Below, piece by piece: positions 10,668 through 22,401 of a DNA stretch of 64,000 bases (within the stretch, counting starts at the first letter, position 1; each line of letters opens with the position of its first letter). The notes below the pieces were generated by a model. The model did no database searches, was not told the DNA's origin, and was given only the letters and a program-made list of their open reading frames with translations. The stretch comes from Gigantopelta aegis. Its lineage: Eukaryota; Mollusca; Gastropoda; Neomphalida; Peltospiridae. The stretch spans positions 93,174,653 through 93,238,652 of the forward strand of contig NC_054704.1 in NCBI RefSeq assembly GCF_016097555.1, read 5' to 3'. A program made the translations under genes and the position numbers.

Positions 10668-12990
10668 TTCTAATTAATAAGGTATTAAGGGTAGCTAAAC
10701 TGAAATATAATAAATTCAGTTATGAACAACTAATTCCACACAGGTTTATAAGTACAGCTAGCATATATCAAAATGTTATCAAAGTTGACAATTTGCTTAT
10801 TTCAGCTTAACTTAGCCAAACATTTTTAACATATCCATGATATATACAGAAAATAAAAATCACTTCAATTGATCTTTTAGCTCTCTTTTTGTGGTTTCTA
10901 TAGTACTAATTTAAAACAGTACAAAAAACTGTAAGTGTAAAGAATGATTTTTGATAATAACCATTAAAAAATTTGAAGTGTGCTTATTTTGTCTACAAAT
11001 TATATGTATTTCATATTGAGATTTTGTTGTTGTTTTCAAAATGTACATGTTTGTAGCATGGGTCCCTGCTGTACATATCAAAGTACTTAATATTTTATTT
11101 CTAAAGTCGATTCAGGTGATTTCGTACACCTCTGGCTTGTCAACACTGTACGTGCAGCTCTTCATTAATGCACTCAAGTTCACAGGTTGCAGGTTTCATA
11201 TTTCACAACACTAGTTACTGTAGTTTATACTGAAGTTGGCTAATGTCATATACTCATTGGGTAATATACATCATATCAGCCAATTTTGTACAGTCACATT
11301 TAAAGTAATCAAACTCCAATAATATTATAGATATATTATACTTGAAATAAGTTTTATATTTATTTTTCGGGAGGGAAGGATATAGCCAGATTGTTTTCTA
11401 GCCATACCTTGTCTAGCCATACCTTGTTTATCTGTGAGATGATAATTGAGTTCATTCATAACAAACTTAAATCCCAGTTTACGTTTTCTTACATTCCTCA
11501 TGTTCCATCTTTACATTCATGAACAAATACAACATGAAATAACTAAATATTTATTTAGTTAAAATCTGTATCAAAAAAATGTATCATCTATGTCTAGATA
11601 CATTTTAAAATCAATATTATATCATTGTGTACTGTACAAAATTTGCAAAGCAGTTATGATACTGGTATGTAATTATTAAACAAGGGACGCTAATTTTGTA
11701 CACTTAGTCTATTATAATATTAAATTTGTTTGGTTTGTGAAAGAAATAAAATATACACATATTTAATTAAATGGCATATTATTTAAATTTGGAATCAACT
11801 GTATATGAACATTTTAGTTTGTGAAAGGGGGATGGTGCTGAACATGGTAAGAATGAATGAATGAATGAATGTTTAACGACACCCCAGCACGAAAAATACA
11901 TCGGCTATTGGGTGTCAAACTATGGTAATGCAAATAAATAAAGTGATGATCAACATCAATATAAAAATTCAAGGTTTAAACAAAAACAGTGTAAAGAACA
12001 GTGTAAAGAACTGTGCAAAAACACAAATATTACAGAATTTTACGGATACTGAATTTTACTCAAAACTTCAATTTTGTGCTGTATTGGCCATTCTCAAAGA
12101 AAATGTTACACCCCTGCACCACGGTGAGGTTAGAACATGGTAAGAAGTTTTTGAACAGGTGTTTATTTTTATTTTTTAACATTGGCAGGGTGGAAAAATG
12201 ATGGCCGAGTATCTCTCAGCACCTCTCCCTGGATCTTACTTGTAAAAATGTATTGTAACTTAATGCAATGATGGAAGGATGGAAGAACTGTTAACCAATC
12301 AGAATGAAATGCTTTAATTACAAATAAATGCAAACAAAAACAGCCAGAAATTCAGTGAATACCTTTATCACTGGATTGTGTGTGAAAAATACAAAACTTA
12401 TTTGTTAATTTCGTGTCCATGGTTGGAGCTGGTCTACATTATAAACTCACCCAAATTAATAATATAATTATACAATCAAAAATAAAAATAGCAAAATAGG
12501 GCACTTGCATGTTTGCAATTGTAGCTTTGACGTTCGGCTACAACTTTTAAATAAGTTCATTTTAATCAATCAGTGTGTTAAAATGTTTTATGTTAGTTTT
12601 TAAATTATTACTTTAAATAAAACTTCCTTTTTTATTGTACTTAATTAACAGTCGTAATCGATGCAGTTGGTTATGTGGTGTACAGAATATTTTATCAAGG
12701 GAGACAACTCTTTACAGCTTATGGAGTCTGAAGTCGTCTTGCTGCACTTTGCCATGTTTTCTTTTTTTTATCCCTACATTTCCAAACCTTTGTTAGCAAA
12801 AACAGTGCCAAAGAAAGTACGAGTCTTCATTTATGTGTGTGCTGGCAATCAAGAAAGATTTCCCGCCAAATATAATGAAGGGGTTTAATCAGTACAAGTT
12901 CAAGCTTGACATTTCGTAAGAGAGAATCCCTTTCCATATTTGGAAAGAAAACTATTGGTCGCATGTAAAACGCCAGACGATTTAATGTAT
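10668..12990. other. MSH5-JUN intergenic region
   Basis: AT-rich, largely unique. A SINE tail fragment preceded by (GAAT)n lies at 11850-11925. No coding exon is visible; short open frames here are not supported. Confidence 0.6.
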
Positions 12991-13056
12991 CCCATAATCC
13001 ATTGGGGTGGTCTATTTTTGTTGCGACCAATGGCAATATTTGTATCCCCGAAACAT

Positions 13057-13062
13057 CACGTG
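13057..13062 (+). promoter_or_regulatory. E-box CACGTG
   Basis: Perfect palindromic E-box about 240 bp upstream of the JUN start codon, between a CCAAT box and the CRE-like site. Confidence 0.45.
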
Positions 13063-13102
13063 GTACATGATCTCATCAACAGCCAATGGTATTTTACAGA
13101 CA

Positions 13103-13110
13103 TGATGTCA
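13103..13110 (+). promoter_or_regulatory. CRE-like site TGATGTCA
   Basis: One mismatch from TGACGTCA, of the class bound by JUN/ATF2 in vertebrate JUN promoters. Confidence 0.5.
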
Positions 13111-13127
13111 TTTTATTTTTAGCGCAG

Positions 13128-13134
13128 TGACTCA
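13128..13134 (+). promoter_or_regulatory. AP-1 site TGACTCA (distal)
   Basis: Perfect AP-1 consensus 165 bp upstream of the JUN start codon; a candidate for positive autoregulation. Confidence 0.6.
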
Positions 13135-13250
13135 TCTATTAAACAGGCGCAAGTCGATTTTTGTTCAGATTTAACCACGTTGTGCAAATGATAACACGGT
13201 ATCCCTACTGTCATTTAAAAGTGTAGGAACGTCAACGTAGTTGTCAAAAG

Positions 13251-13257
13251 TGACTCA
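13251..13257 (+). promoter_or_regulatory. AP-1 site TGACTCA (proximal)
   Basis: Second perfect AP-1 consensus, 42 bp upstream of the start codon, probably close to or within the 5' leader. Confidence 0.6.
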
Positions 13258-13298
13258 CCCGTCGTAAAGATACGTTCGTGGTGCGAGGAAATTTGTGA

Positions 13299-14288
13299 AT
13301 GAATTTAGATCCGTGTTTCAACATGGAAATGTCTTTCTATGAAAGTCGTCCCATTAAAGAAGAACAACAACGGGATTTACGCGCAAGTTTGAAACGAAAA
13401 ATGGATTCCCCGTTTGAAATTGGACCAAACGGAGAACGAGACGCCGTTGACAGACTGAAGAGAAATATGAAACTGGACTTCAATTCCGCTGGAAATAAGA
13501 AGACGAAACTGAGTCTCCTTCAGTCGCCAGATCTGAACCTTTTGAAATTGGCCTCGCCTGAACTCGAAAAGATGATCATCCAAGCCAACGGAATGGTGAC
13601 CACCACCCCGACCCCGACACAGTTTATCTTCCCTAAACATGTGACGGACGAACAAGAGGCGTACGCCAGGGGGTTCGTGGATGCATTGGCGGAACTGCAC
13701 GACAGTACCATTCCCCAGCCACAAGAACAAGAACAACAACAGTCAACGGTCAAACAAATTAAAGTTACTTCCAGCGCCGTTTCACAGGGTGTGACCAAAT
13801 TCATCACATCCATTTCGAACGGAAATATGACCTACGCCACCGTGCCCACCGTCTCGCAGGGTCTGACAACCACCACGTCCCTCCCTGGAGGTCTCCACAC
13901 TGTCGACCTCACCGGCAGTGTGCCCAAAACTGTTGAACATTTGAACTCTTTTAATATGCCAAAATTTCAAGTGAAGGAAGAACCACAGTGTGTTCCCAGC
14001 TTAGACTGCACCCCGCCCCTGTCTCCAATTAACATGGACAATCAAGAAGTTATCAAGTTGGAGAGGAAGAGGGCGAGAAACAGGGTGGCAGCAAGGAAGT
14101 GCAGAACGAGAAAACTTGAAAGAATCTCAAGGCTCGAAGACAAAGTTGCTGATTTGAAAGGACAAAATACAGACCTGTCGACAACAGCTACCAATCTCAG
14201 GGATCAAGTGTGTAAATTGAAAAAACAAATTATTGATCATGTGAACAGTGGATGTCAGATAATGATGTCGCCAAATTTTTCATTTTGA
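13299..14288 (+). CDS. JUN: Transcription factor AP-1 subunit Jun, single exon
   Basis: 329 codons with no intron, as JUN genes usually are. Jun binds TGACTCA as a homodimer or with Fos/ATF partners and is activated by JNK (established). Seen: the delta/JNK region near residues 50-95 with proline-directed serines S76 (QSPD) and S86 (ASPE), matching vertebrate S63/S73; TTTPTPTQF at 101-109; [19 protein letters not shown] at 116-134; the TPPLSPI motif before the basic region; a basic region from E255 with N261, A264, A265, C268 and R269; five heptad leucines; and the HVNSGCQIM end. Two basic-region residues differ from the usual Jun sequence: R266 where Ser is usual and T270 where Lys is usual. 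The ATG at 13299 gives the longest frame; the ATG at 13323 (AACATGG) has a better context and aligns with the usual METTFYDD start. Confidence 0.96.
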   Translation: MNLDPCFNMEMSFYESRPIKEEQQRDLRASLKRKMDSPFEIGPNGERDAVDRLKRNMKLDFNSAGNKKTKLSLLQSPDLNLLKLASPELEKMIIQANGMVTTTPTPTQFIFPKHVTDEQEAYARGFVDALAELHDSTIPQPQEQEQQQSTVKQIKVTSSAVSQGVTKFITSISNGNMTYATVPTVSQGLTTTTSLPGGLHTVDLTGSVPKTVEHLNSFNMPKFQVKEEPQCVPSLDCTPPLSPINMDNQEVIKLERKRARNRVAARKCRTRKLERISRLEDKVADLKGQNTDLSTTATNLRDQVCKLKKQIIDHVNSGCQIMMSPNFSF

Positions 14289-14790
14289 AAAAAAAAGAGT
14301 GAAAACAGTATTTCAAAACAGTGCTATAAAGAGATCTTTGTTCAAGTTAATTTTCTTGTCTTTCAGATCTACAATATACATGTACTGTGTGCATGTACAT
14401 ACCAAAATTAAGACATTTCGGAACATTTGATGTACCTTTTACAAAACATCTCCGAACTTAAGAATTAAGTTTCTTTTCTACTTCCGTCTGACATTTATAA
14501 GGAGAAAAATTTACACTTGGGAACAGTGTCTGTGATGATGCAATGTAGCTGTTGATCAGCTTTTTGTAATATGCAGGAATTTTTTTCAACCTGACTCCAT
14601 TTCTGAGATTTATTTTTGTACATACGGAATTGAATGTTAATTTTTTGGTGCTTTTTTTGTAAGTTCTGTTCCATGTACATGCATTTACAGTCATGATATC
14701 ATGAATCATTGTTACTATGTTGATACAAGTGCTTGTATATATATATATTGGAAACCACATTCATCCATTAAATTAAGAGTTTATTACAAA
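14289..14790 (+). other. JUN: JUN 3' untranslated region (inferred)
   Basis: AT-rich non-repetitive DNA follows the stop codon and holds an ATTAAA hexamer at 14767-14772, the first plausible polyadenylation signal. The dispersed repeat starting near 14885 marks an outer limit. Confidence 0.4.
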
Positions 14791-14884
14791 GTATATGTTT
14801 TGTTTTAGTTTCTTTTACTTGATTATTACTGTATACTTATTTATTTTATAGAACTTAAAGGTATTCAGCGCTCGCTGGAATGAA

Positions 14885-15033
14885 TTTTGGTTTAGCTAAT
14901 TTTCAGATTTATAGAGCATTTCCTTAATATTTTTTAAAATATGGTTAATTTAAGGAATATTTTAGTAGCCCTTGAATGTTCTAGCCACTTTGTATAAAAA
15001 TTAGCAATTGGTTAATTTGGCAATGGACAGGGT
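14885..15033 (-). repeat. Dispersed repeat, second copy of the 53-205 family
   Basis: Shares TGTTCTAGCCACTTTGTATA and GGCAATGGACAGGG with 53-205. Confidence 0.6.
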
Positions 15034-15042
15034 CCGTTCTGG

Positions 15043-15148
15043 GTGCCTTTCCACGAAGCGATCTTAGCACTAAGATCACCTTGGTGTATATGGTAGATAT
15101 GCACTTACAGTGATCTAAGGGTTAAGATGGCTTTGTGGAACGGGGCCC
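15043..15148. mobile_element. Short palindromic MITE-like element
   Basis: Arms CCTTTCCACGAAGCGATCTT...AGCACTAAGATCACC and GTGATCTAAGGGTTAAGATGGC...TTTGTGGAACGGGG are inverse copies around a 30-bp loop. Nothing recognisable lies between here and 16540. Confidence 0.7.
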
Positions 15149-16548
15149 TGGTATCAAACACTTTGATGGCCAACAACTCCAGTGGATAATATCTCAATCT
15201 GCTTGGAGGTGTCAAACCTATTGTATTGATAATTACTCAACAAAAGGTATTCACAATACATAGTTCATTTACATATCTAATCAGTACACAAACGGATAAT
15301 ACAGTCAACTACATGTAGAGAGCCAGGAAGGTTGCTACATATGTAGCTGGTATCACAGATTCAACATTGCCTGTTACAATGATGGGATCAGTTAGAAAAT
15401 GTACAGGTTGGACAAACTGAAAGTCCTAGAATTTGCTGGATAATTAATGACAGTGATTCTTACTGCTAATTGAATTTATTGGTGTCTGTACTGTATTGCT
15501 ACACAGTAGGTGACTGTTGTAAAAACTAATTTTTATAAAGAGTACATTTAATTAACAAATTTAAAGTGACTAACAGAAAACAAATCTAGTCTTTTAATTC
15601 ATTTCTTAAATTAAGCATATATACATGTATTTAATGAGAAAGGTTGCCAGAGTATTCTTCCCTTAAATAGCTATAGACAGAACTTTGAATCGGATTATAA
15701 TGCAACTCACCAACGTCTGTCTAGCTCTTTAATGGCAGAGTACTGTTGAACAGAATGAATTGGTAAACTGATATGGAACTGAATCGGTCGTCACTGTAAT
15801 TAAAACGGATGTAATGGCTCAAATGCAGACTTGCTGATGTGCATTTAAGCCTTCTGATGATCCACATAATAATATTAATATGAATACCATATCCAATATC
15901 ACTATGCAATTCTAAAATGTTAAACATTTACTATTTTCTAATTGAAGGCAAGAGTCGAAGATTTTGAAAAACAAAATTCCATTGTATTGACCAACAATAC
16001 ACGTATGGGTGGTATGGTACCTCGTGGCTGTCAGTTGAACTTTTCCAAATTCAAAATCAACTTCGGTTAACCCCCTAATAAATTGAAAGGAAAAGCAACT
16101 GCAACTAGTCTTCTTTTAAGGTGACCAATGGTTATACATAATATTACATTGTTCTAATGTTTTGTATACTGTTTCAACAATGTACAAAGTTTTGTAGCAA
16201 AATTAACTATGGGGTAAAATGTGGGATACTACACAGGTTTTCATTAGTTATCATTTTTATAAATAATTGAACTTTCCCAATAGAAAAATGTATTATATAA
16301 TAGTACAGTTAAAAGTTTATTGTGTTTAACACTACTAGAGACCATTGATGAATTTATTATCAGCTGTAGAAGGTCAAAGATTTGGAAATTCAAAAATGGG
16401 AATGTATTTTTTTCCATTGGGTCCGGTCATAGGGTTTTAAGTGCACGTTCAGAGAAAGCTGTCGTAACACATGCCTGTCATATCGGCTCCTTGCATATCT
16501 AGTGATGTTAATAGCCACATTTCATTTTTCACACACTTTTTGTGTGAC

Positions 16549-16925
16549 ATTTCAGTCTCATGTACTACACTGGTATAGTGAGAGTACACTACGTGTAAAA
16601 CGTTAAAGATTAGTTTCAGTCTGATGTACTACACTGGTATAGTGAGAGTACACTACGTGTAAAACGTTAGATTAGTTTCAGTCTGATGTACTACACTGGT
16701 ATAGTGAGAGTACACTACGTGTAAAACGTTAGATTAGTTTCAGTCTGATGTACTACACTGGTATAGTGAGAGTACACTATGTGTAAAACGTTAGATTAGT
16801 TTCAGTCTGATGTACTACACTGGTATAGTGAGAGTACACTACGTGTAAAACGTTAGATTAGTTTCAGTCTGATGTACTACACTGGTATAGTGAGAGTACA
16901 CAACGTGTAAAACGTTAAAGATTAG
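16549..16925. repeat. 62-bp tandem array
   Basis: Six units of 62-64 bp, almost identical, each with TACTACACTGGTATAGTGAG and CTACGTGTAAAACGTTA. Each unit carries a short dyad CACTGGTATAGTG. It abuts a SINE tail at 16929. Confidence 0.95.
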
Positions 16926-16928
16926 TTT

Positions 16929-17130
16929 CTTTAACGACACCACTTAAACTAGAGCACATTGATTAATAATTTGGTATTTTTACCCGTAGTCTTCAGAGGA
17001 AATCCACTATTTTGTTTGTCGATTAGCAGGAAGGAATCATGTATTTTATCACACAGGACAGCACATACCAGCTGTGGGGCACTGGCTGGTGTGGAAAATA
17101 AACCCAATCAGAGAATGGGTCCACGGAAGG
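16929..17130 (-). mobile_element. SINE copy, degraded
   Basis: Starts with TTTAACGACACCACT (inverse of the GTGTCGTTAAA tail) and runs to CCCAATCAGAGAATGGGTCC, an eroded core and head. Confidence 0.65.
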
Positions 17131-17189
17131 TTCAATCCTTACAATCAAACCACCTCAACCTTACTTGTATGTCCAAAAGTTAAAAGTTA

Positions 17190-17400
17190 TTGGATGTCAA
17201 ACATTTGGTAATTCTGACACTAGTCATCAGAGGGAACCCGCTACATTTTTCCAATAGCAGCAAGTGATCTTTTATATGCACCATCCCACAGACAGAAAAA
17301 CACATACATGTACCACAGCCTTTGACCAGTTGTGGTGCACCGGTTGGAATGGGAATTTTGTTATCAATCAGCTGCATGGATCCACCGATGTGATTCGATC
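17190..17400 (-). mobile_element. SINE copy
   Basis: Inverse core with GATCTTTTATATGCACCATC, CCACAGCCTTTGACC and TGGTGCACCGGTTGGAATGG. The head is partly lost. Confidence 0.75.
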
Positions 17401-17480
17401 CGGCGATGCAAGCACCTCATAACACAGATGTGGGGAGATAACAGTTTCTGAAAGTGCATTGTAATGTCTCATTTCATGTT

Positions 17481-17806
17481 GGGGGCGAGACGTAGCCCAG
17501 TGGTACAGCGCTCGCTCGATGTGCGGTCGGTGTGGGATCGATCCCCGTCGGTGGGCCCATTGGGCTATTTCTCATTCCAGCCAGTGCACCACGACTGGTA
17601 TATCAAAGGCCGTGGTATGTACTACCCTGTCTGTGGGATAGTGCATATAAAAGATCCCTTGCTGCTAATCGAAAAGAGTAGCCCATGAAGTGGCGACAGC
17701 GGGTTTCCTCTCTCAATATGTGTGGTCCTTAACCATATGTCTGACGCCATATAACCGTAAATTAAATGTGTTGAGTGTGTTGTTAAATAAAAAAACATTT
17801 CATTTC
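17481..17806 (+). mobile_element. Full-length SINE, near-consensus
   Basis: Best preserved copy: head GGCGAGACGTAGCCCAGTGG...TACAGCGCTCGC with GGGATCGATCCCC (B-box-like), core CCAGTGCACCACGACTGGTA, TAAAAGATCCCTTGCTGC, GGCGACAGCGGGTTTCC, tail GTGTTGAGTGTGTTGTTAAA. Confidence 0.9.
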
Positions 17807-17819
17807 ATGTTTAAAAACC

Positions 17820-18250
17820 AAATGAGGGCACTGGCTGCTAACACATGTTGTTCCTTCTGAAAAGCACCAACGGCTCTTATATGTATCTTTCTAAAGACAG
17901 GACAGTACATACCACAATCTTTGATTTACAAATTGTGGAGCACTGTTTAGGTTGGGGATATCTGAAGCTACACCCTATCACTACCTGGTAACCATGTTAT
18001 ACACCTACATGTATACTGATTTGGAAAAAAAAAATTGTCTCATTTAACGTCACCACTATAGAACATTAGTTAATCATTTGCTATTGGATGTCAAACATTT
18101 GGTCATTCTGACATAATTAACAGCAAGGATTCATATACATCCTATCTTTGGAAAAGTGTGTGTATGTATACACTTTTACAAAGATAACATAGGAACATAC
18201 CGCAGCCTTTGGTGTGCTAGTCATGGTACACTGGTTGGAATGGGAAAAAC
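17820..18250 (-). mobile_element. Two eroded SINE copies
   Basis: Inverse core words at 17900-17960 (GACAGGACAGTACATACCAC) and at 18040-18240 (TTTAACGTCACCACTATAGA, CATTTGGTCATTCTGACATA). Both are diverged. Confidence 0.55.
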
Positions 18251-18721
18251 TGTATGGTGATGATAATTTTACAGATATTCTCAGATGCATTCCCGTAACT
18301 GGTCGCCCACATCAGACTGTTTTATCTCATTTAATCAATAGACTCGAGCTATGAGAGACCCTTGATGTACATGCTTGACATCCAAGTTCTGTTCTGCAAA
18401 TCACATGACTCGGATGGCAACTTAATACGAAATTAATACAGTATTCGTATTGGACCTTGAATAGGTGGGGTGTGGGGAACTTTAAAATGTGGATATTGGT
18501 TTAACCTCTGTCTTAATCATTTTCACATTAGAGAGATATAATTTTGGGGGAAATGCTTTCTTAATTTTAAAACTTGTTTTTGAAAATGTTTTAATTTTGG
18601 ACATAGTTTTGGTTGTCAGCCCTCAAAAATCAACTCTGTATGCTTACGACAAGGGTCAGACCAAGCTTAAATCAAGTAAAATTGTTATAGTATTGGTTTT
18701 TAATGTACAAAAGCATACAAA

Positions 18722-18851
18722 CTGGCGTAGCCGGTAGGGGCAGGATGGGGCCTCTTTTTTTCCCCACCACCACCTCTTATATTTTCTCCCCATAACACGT
18801 CTAGTAGACAATGTGGGTGCCCCCCAATACAAAGTCTTGGCTGCGCCAATG
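18722..18851. mobile_element. Short inverted-repeat element (TGGCGTAGCC family)
   Basis: Bounded by TGGCGTAGCC and GGCTGCGCCA, inverse with one mismatch, around a G/C-run interior. Confidence 0.5.
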
Positions 18852-18859
18852 ACACATGA

Positions 18860-19506
18860 CAACTTAAAAGTGAAGAAAAGTACACCTGTAGACCCTATAC
18901 TCGTCGAAATGTGCCAGAAAGTGGAGGGCCAATTCATGTTAATTCCATTAAACTGTTTGTGTCGTGGGTGGGAGGTGATGTGTGTGCAGTGCCCTCTGCG
19001 CCCATCGCTTCCAATATCTGCAATATATATATAAAGACTTCATATAGTATTTTAAAATAATCACAATTATTAACAATGTTATGAGCTTAAAGAAAAAAGT
19101 ACACTGTGATCGGGGTAATATTAGTGAAAGTGTATTCTTTTCAAAAGAACAAAACCTGTTTTATCTTCATGCACTTTATTTTCATATATTTATTCTACTT
19201 CAAAAGTTTTATTGTTTATTAGTATTTCTCAAGAATAAATAAATAAACGTGGATTTGTGTCGGCATTACATTGATCTTAATTATTAAAGCTGACTTTAGA
19301 CACATATCACTCCTACCCCGCCTGTAAATTGTCCAAATCCCATTTAATTCATGAGAGAAAATAAACATAATTTAAAAGTATAAATCCGTGTTTGTTGGCC
19401 GTTAAGGCATTTTCCCCATGACTGTAGCCAGCTCGTCTCACGTAGGGGAGGGTCCGGGGAATTAAGTTTAGAAGGGGACACAACAGAAAATTCTAAGGAG
19501 GTTCCT

Positions 19507-19544
<38 letters not shown>

Positions 19545-20940
19545 CACACCTATCCCCTCTTCTAACCGCTTGTATTATCCTCTCTCCCATCCCACACCCC
19601 ACCTCTATTGGCTGCTGGCCTGTAATCTACCCTCTCCCAACCCACCCTCGTCAAACTCTAGACTATTTTTAAAATTATTAATTCAGTCTGGCGGTGGAGT
19701 GAAAAATTAATAACGATATCATATATCACGCAACGTAAATACAGTACAAACAATAACACACGTGATGTAGCGTGGATTTTCTTCCTGTTCCCGTCACATG
19801 CTGGAAGCTAGATTAGCATCATTATGAATAGTGACTGGGAAGTCCCAATTTAAAATAAAACAGGAACTTTAAACTTGTTTTATTTTTTATTTTTGTCTTA
19901 CACGTGGCATGGTACATGGATATACACGTGGGCTTATAACATAATTTTGTTTAATTGAAAATGGTATACAGAAGCCAGGCAAACTTAATCAAAAGATTGT
20001 AAACGCATCCTTTCACAAGTTGGCACTTTTTCTACATATTTTCCCATATATTTTCTACCGGTTGTTAAATCTGTCTTTAGAAGCACGCATCTTGAAACAA
20101 CATATGAAAGTAGTATGAAGAACGCTGATGTGGGTTGGTTTTGTTTTGTTTTGTTGGGTTTGTTTGTTTTGTTTTTTGGGTGTGTGGGTTTTTTTTTGGG
20201 GGGGGGGGTTGTGGTTTGTTTTGGGGGAGGGGTGTGTGTGTACAAACACATTTTTATTTGAAAGTGCCTTTTAGTCTAGCTGGATAAAACAAAACCCTAT
20301 ATATTACTGTGCCAAGGCTACATACAAATTCACTTAAGGAACGTGACAAACCGGTTGAAAAAATCGAGAAACCTTTAAATAATTGGAAAATCTATTTTGT
20401 TACAAAACATACCGAATCAGACAAATGAGCAACTAATTGTCATTTAGTTTTGTTAAAAGGTATGTATTAATCATATTTAATTATGTATTTACCAAAAGTA
20501 AAGATATTTATATGAAATATTAAACAACTTTGAATCTCACCCTTTTGGACGAAAATAATTATTTTAACTACATTAAAAACATTTGGTTATAAATACTAAG
20601 CTCACAACGTAATAACGAACTGGGGGGGGGGGGGGGGGGGGGGACCCACACATAATTTTATACACACCTAGTTACAACTGAAAAAAATACAGACTTTTAT
20701 ATTTATTTTTAAAATTGGTATATTAAATAATTGTTATAGGCATTGTCATAATGATATAGGCCTACCATATTTAAAAACTGATATTATTATAATTTATATT
20801 ATATAATTTATAATTTATAATTATTATTATGAAATGGAATTTTATTAATTTTATAATAGACTACGGTTTTGATTATATTATACTCAAAACGACATGTAAA
20901 TAACTTTTCTTTTGTTTGGTAAAAAAAACGATTTGCTTTT
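18860..20940. other. Low-repeat non-coding stretch
   Basis: Unlike its neighbours this stretch holds no SINE I can recognise; only an (AC)n at 19508-19540, a G/T-rich tract at 20130-20240 and a 22-G run at 20622-20643. No coding frame is supported. Confidence 0.5.
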
Positions 20941-20989
20941 TTCTCTCCCTGTTCAGTCGATCCTTGAAGTTAAATATAGCACAAATCTG

Positions 20990-21110
20990 CTGACATGACG
21001 TCAGCATCAACAAACGCAGAAATCTCCTGACCATGAGTCACCCAACTATTTTTAGTTGAATTGGGAAATCCTGGTCACATGTCATAATAGGTGTGCTGGC
21101 ATTTGGCTGT
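20990..21110 (+). promoter_or_regulatory. Candidate enhancer cluster (CRE, AP-1, MEF2)
   Basis: Perfect CRE TGACGTCA (20996-21003), perfect AP-1 TGAGTCA (21034-21040) and a perfect MEF2-type CTATTTTTAG (21046-21055) lie within 60 bp in unique DNA, 6.7 kb downstream of JUN. These are the classes that control vertebrate JUN. Function is inferred. Confidence 0.35.
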
Positions 21111-21239
21111 CTGCCAATGCAGCAGACGGGTAACCTTGGATATGCGCCAGGACCTCGAAAACATAATTTTAAGTGAATCTTGTGTATTTTTTATTTATAT
21201 ACAAAATGTATTTGAAATTATTCACACTACACAATTAGT

Positions 21240-21475
21240 TGTTTTTTGATAAATCTATCTTGTTCTTTTCTTTTCTTTCTTTCTTCTCTGCTCTGTTCTG
21301 TTCTCCTTTTTTTTTTTTTTCTTTCCTTTTTTTTCTTTTTTTTTCTCCTTTCTTTTCTTGTTTTCTTTTTCTTTCCTTTTTGTTTTCTTTCTGCTTTGAA
21401 AAACAATTTAAAAAAAAGAAAACAAAACAAAAACAAATAAAATCAAACAAACAAGAAATAAAGAATTTAAAGTGA
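21240..21475. repeat. Polypyrimidine/polypurine tract
   Basis: About 150 bp of TTTCTTTC-type sequence followed by A-rich sequence. Open frames on both strands are low-complexity only. 21476-21960 is AT-rich with no recognised content. Confidence 0.9.
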
Positions 21476-21965
21476 CAAACGGCCCATAACAAATGTAGGA
21501 TATAGGCCTACCTTATCCTACTTAATTAAAAATAATGTAGATAGGCCTACCATATTTATTTTTATCTATTTATTTATTTTATTATTTGTTTTTTGGTTGG
21601 AGGTGGGGTCTTTATTATTTTATTTTTTTATTTAATGAAAAATTTGTATGAAATTAAAATTTTGTATTTTATTTAGACAAATATATTTTCCCCTAAAATC
21701 TCAAAATGTATAGGCTTATTTATTAACAAATAGAAATATTTGGGCAATTATACAAAAAAAAATCCAACAACATGGTATATGGAAACCGGTTAACATAAAT
21801 AGTTATGTCATATAATGCCAACTTTAGAAAATGGAACCATAAGCTTCAGAAACAGTCTGGTCATTAAACAAAACAAAGTTTCACTCTATACAACGAATCC
21901 ATCCCTCCACTTCCCTCCACCAAGGGTCTGTTAGTAAGGTCTTGCTGTCTGTCCATATGTGTGTC

Positions 21966-22377
21966 ACTACGTGTATCCATCCATCCACCCATCCATTTGT
22001 ACATCCATTCATATTCATCTGTATATATATATGTTCATCCATCCATCCATCTATCCATCCATCCATCCATCCATTTGTTCATCCACCCATCCATTTGTAT
22101 ATCCATCCATATTACAGGTCTGTAGATATCTAACATGCATTAATCCATCCATTCATCTGTCTATATATGTCCATCCATCCACCTATCTGTCCGTATGTCT
22201 GTCCATCTGTCCATCCATCCATCCATCCGTTTGTATGTATGTCCGTCCACCTGTCCACCTGTCCACCCGTCCGTCCGTCCGTCCGTCCGTCCGTCCGTCC
22301 GTCCGTCCGTCCGTCCGTCCATCCATCCATCCATCCATCCATCCATCCATCCATCCATCCATCCATCCATCCATATT
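21966..22377. repeat. (ATCC)n/(GTCC)n microsatellite
   Basis: Tetranucleotide array with degenerate CCATCCAT outside and a purer CCGTCCGT block at 22261-22320, followed by (CCAT)n to 22375. Confidence 0.95.
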
Positions 22378-22401
22378 ACCTAGCATGCATTAACTGCAAC
22401 A

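Larger units (their letters stand above)
12990..13298 (+). promoter_or_regulatory. JUN: JUN promoter region
   Basis: GC content rises here, and a cluster of known JUN-type promoter elements is visible: inverse CCAAT at 13001-13005, CCAAT at 13027-13031, a CACGTG E-box at 13057-13062, CRE-like TGATGTCA at 13103-13110, and AP-1 sites TGACTCA at 13128-13134 and 13251-13257. Vertebrate JUN promoters are autoregulated through two AP-1/CRE-like sites (established), so the same is inferred here. The transcription start is not placed. Confidence 0.65.

Noticed and set aside
13377..13970. Antisense open frames inside JUN
   Set aside because: Shadows of the JUN reading frame; no independent similarity.
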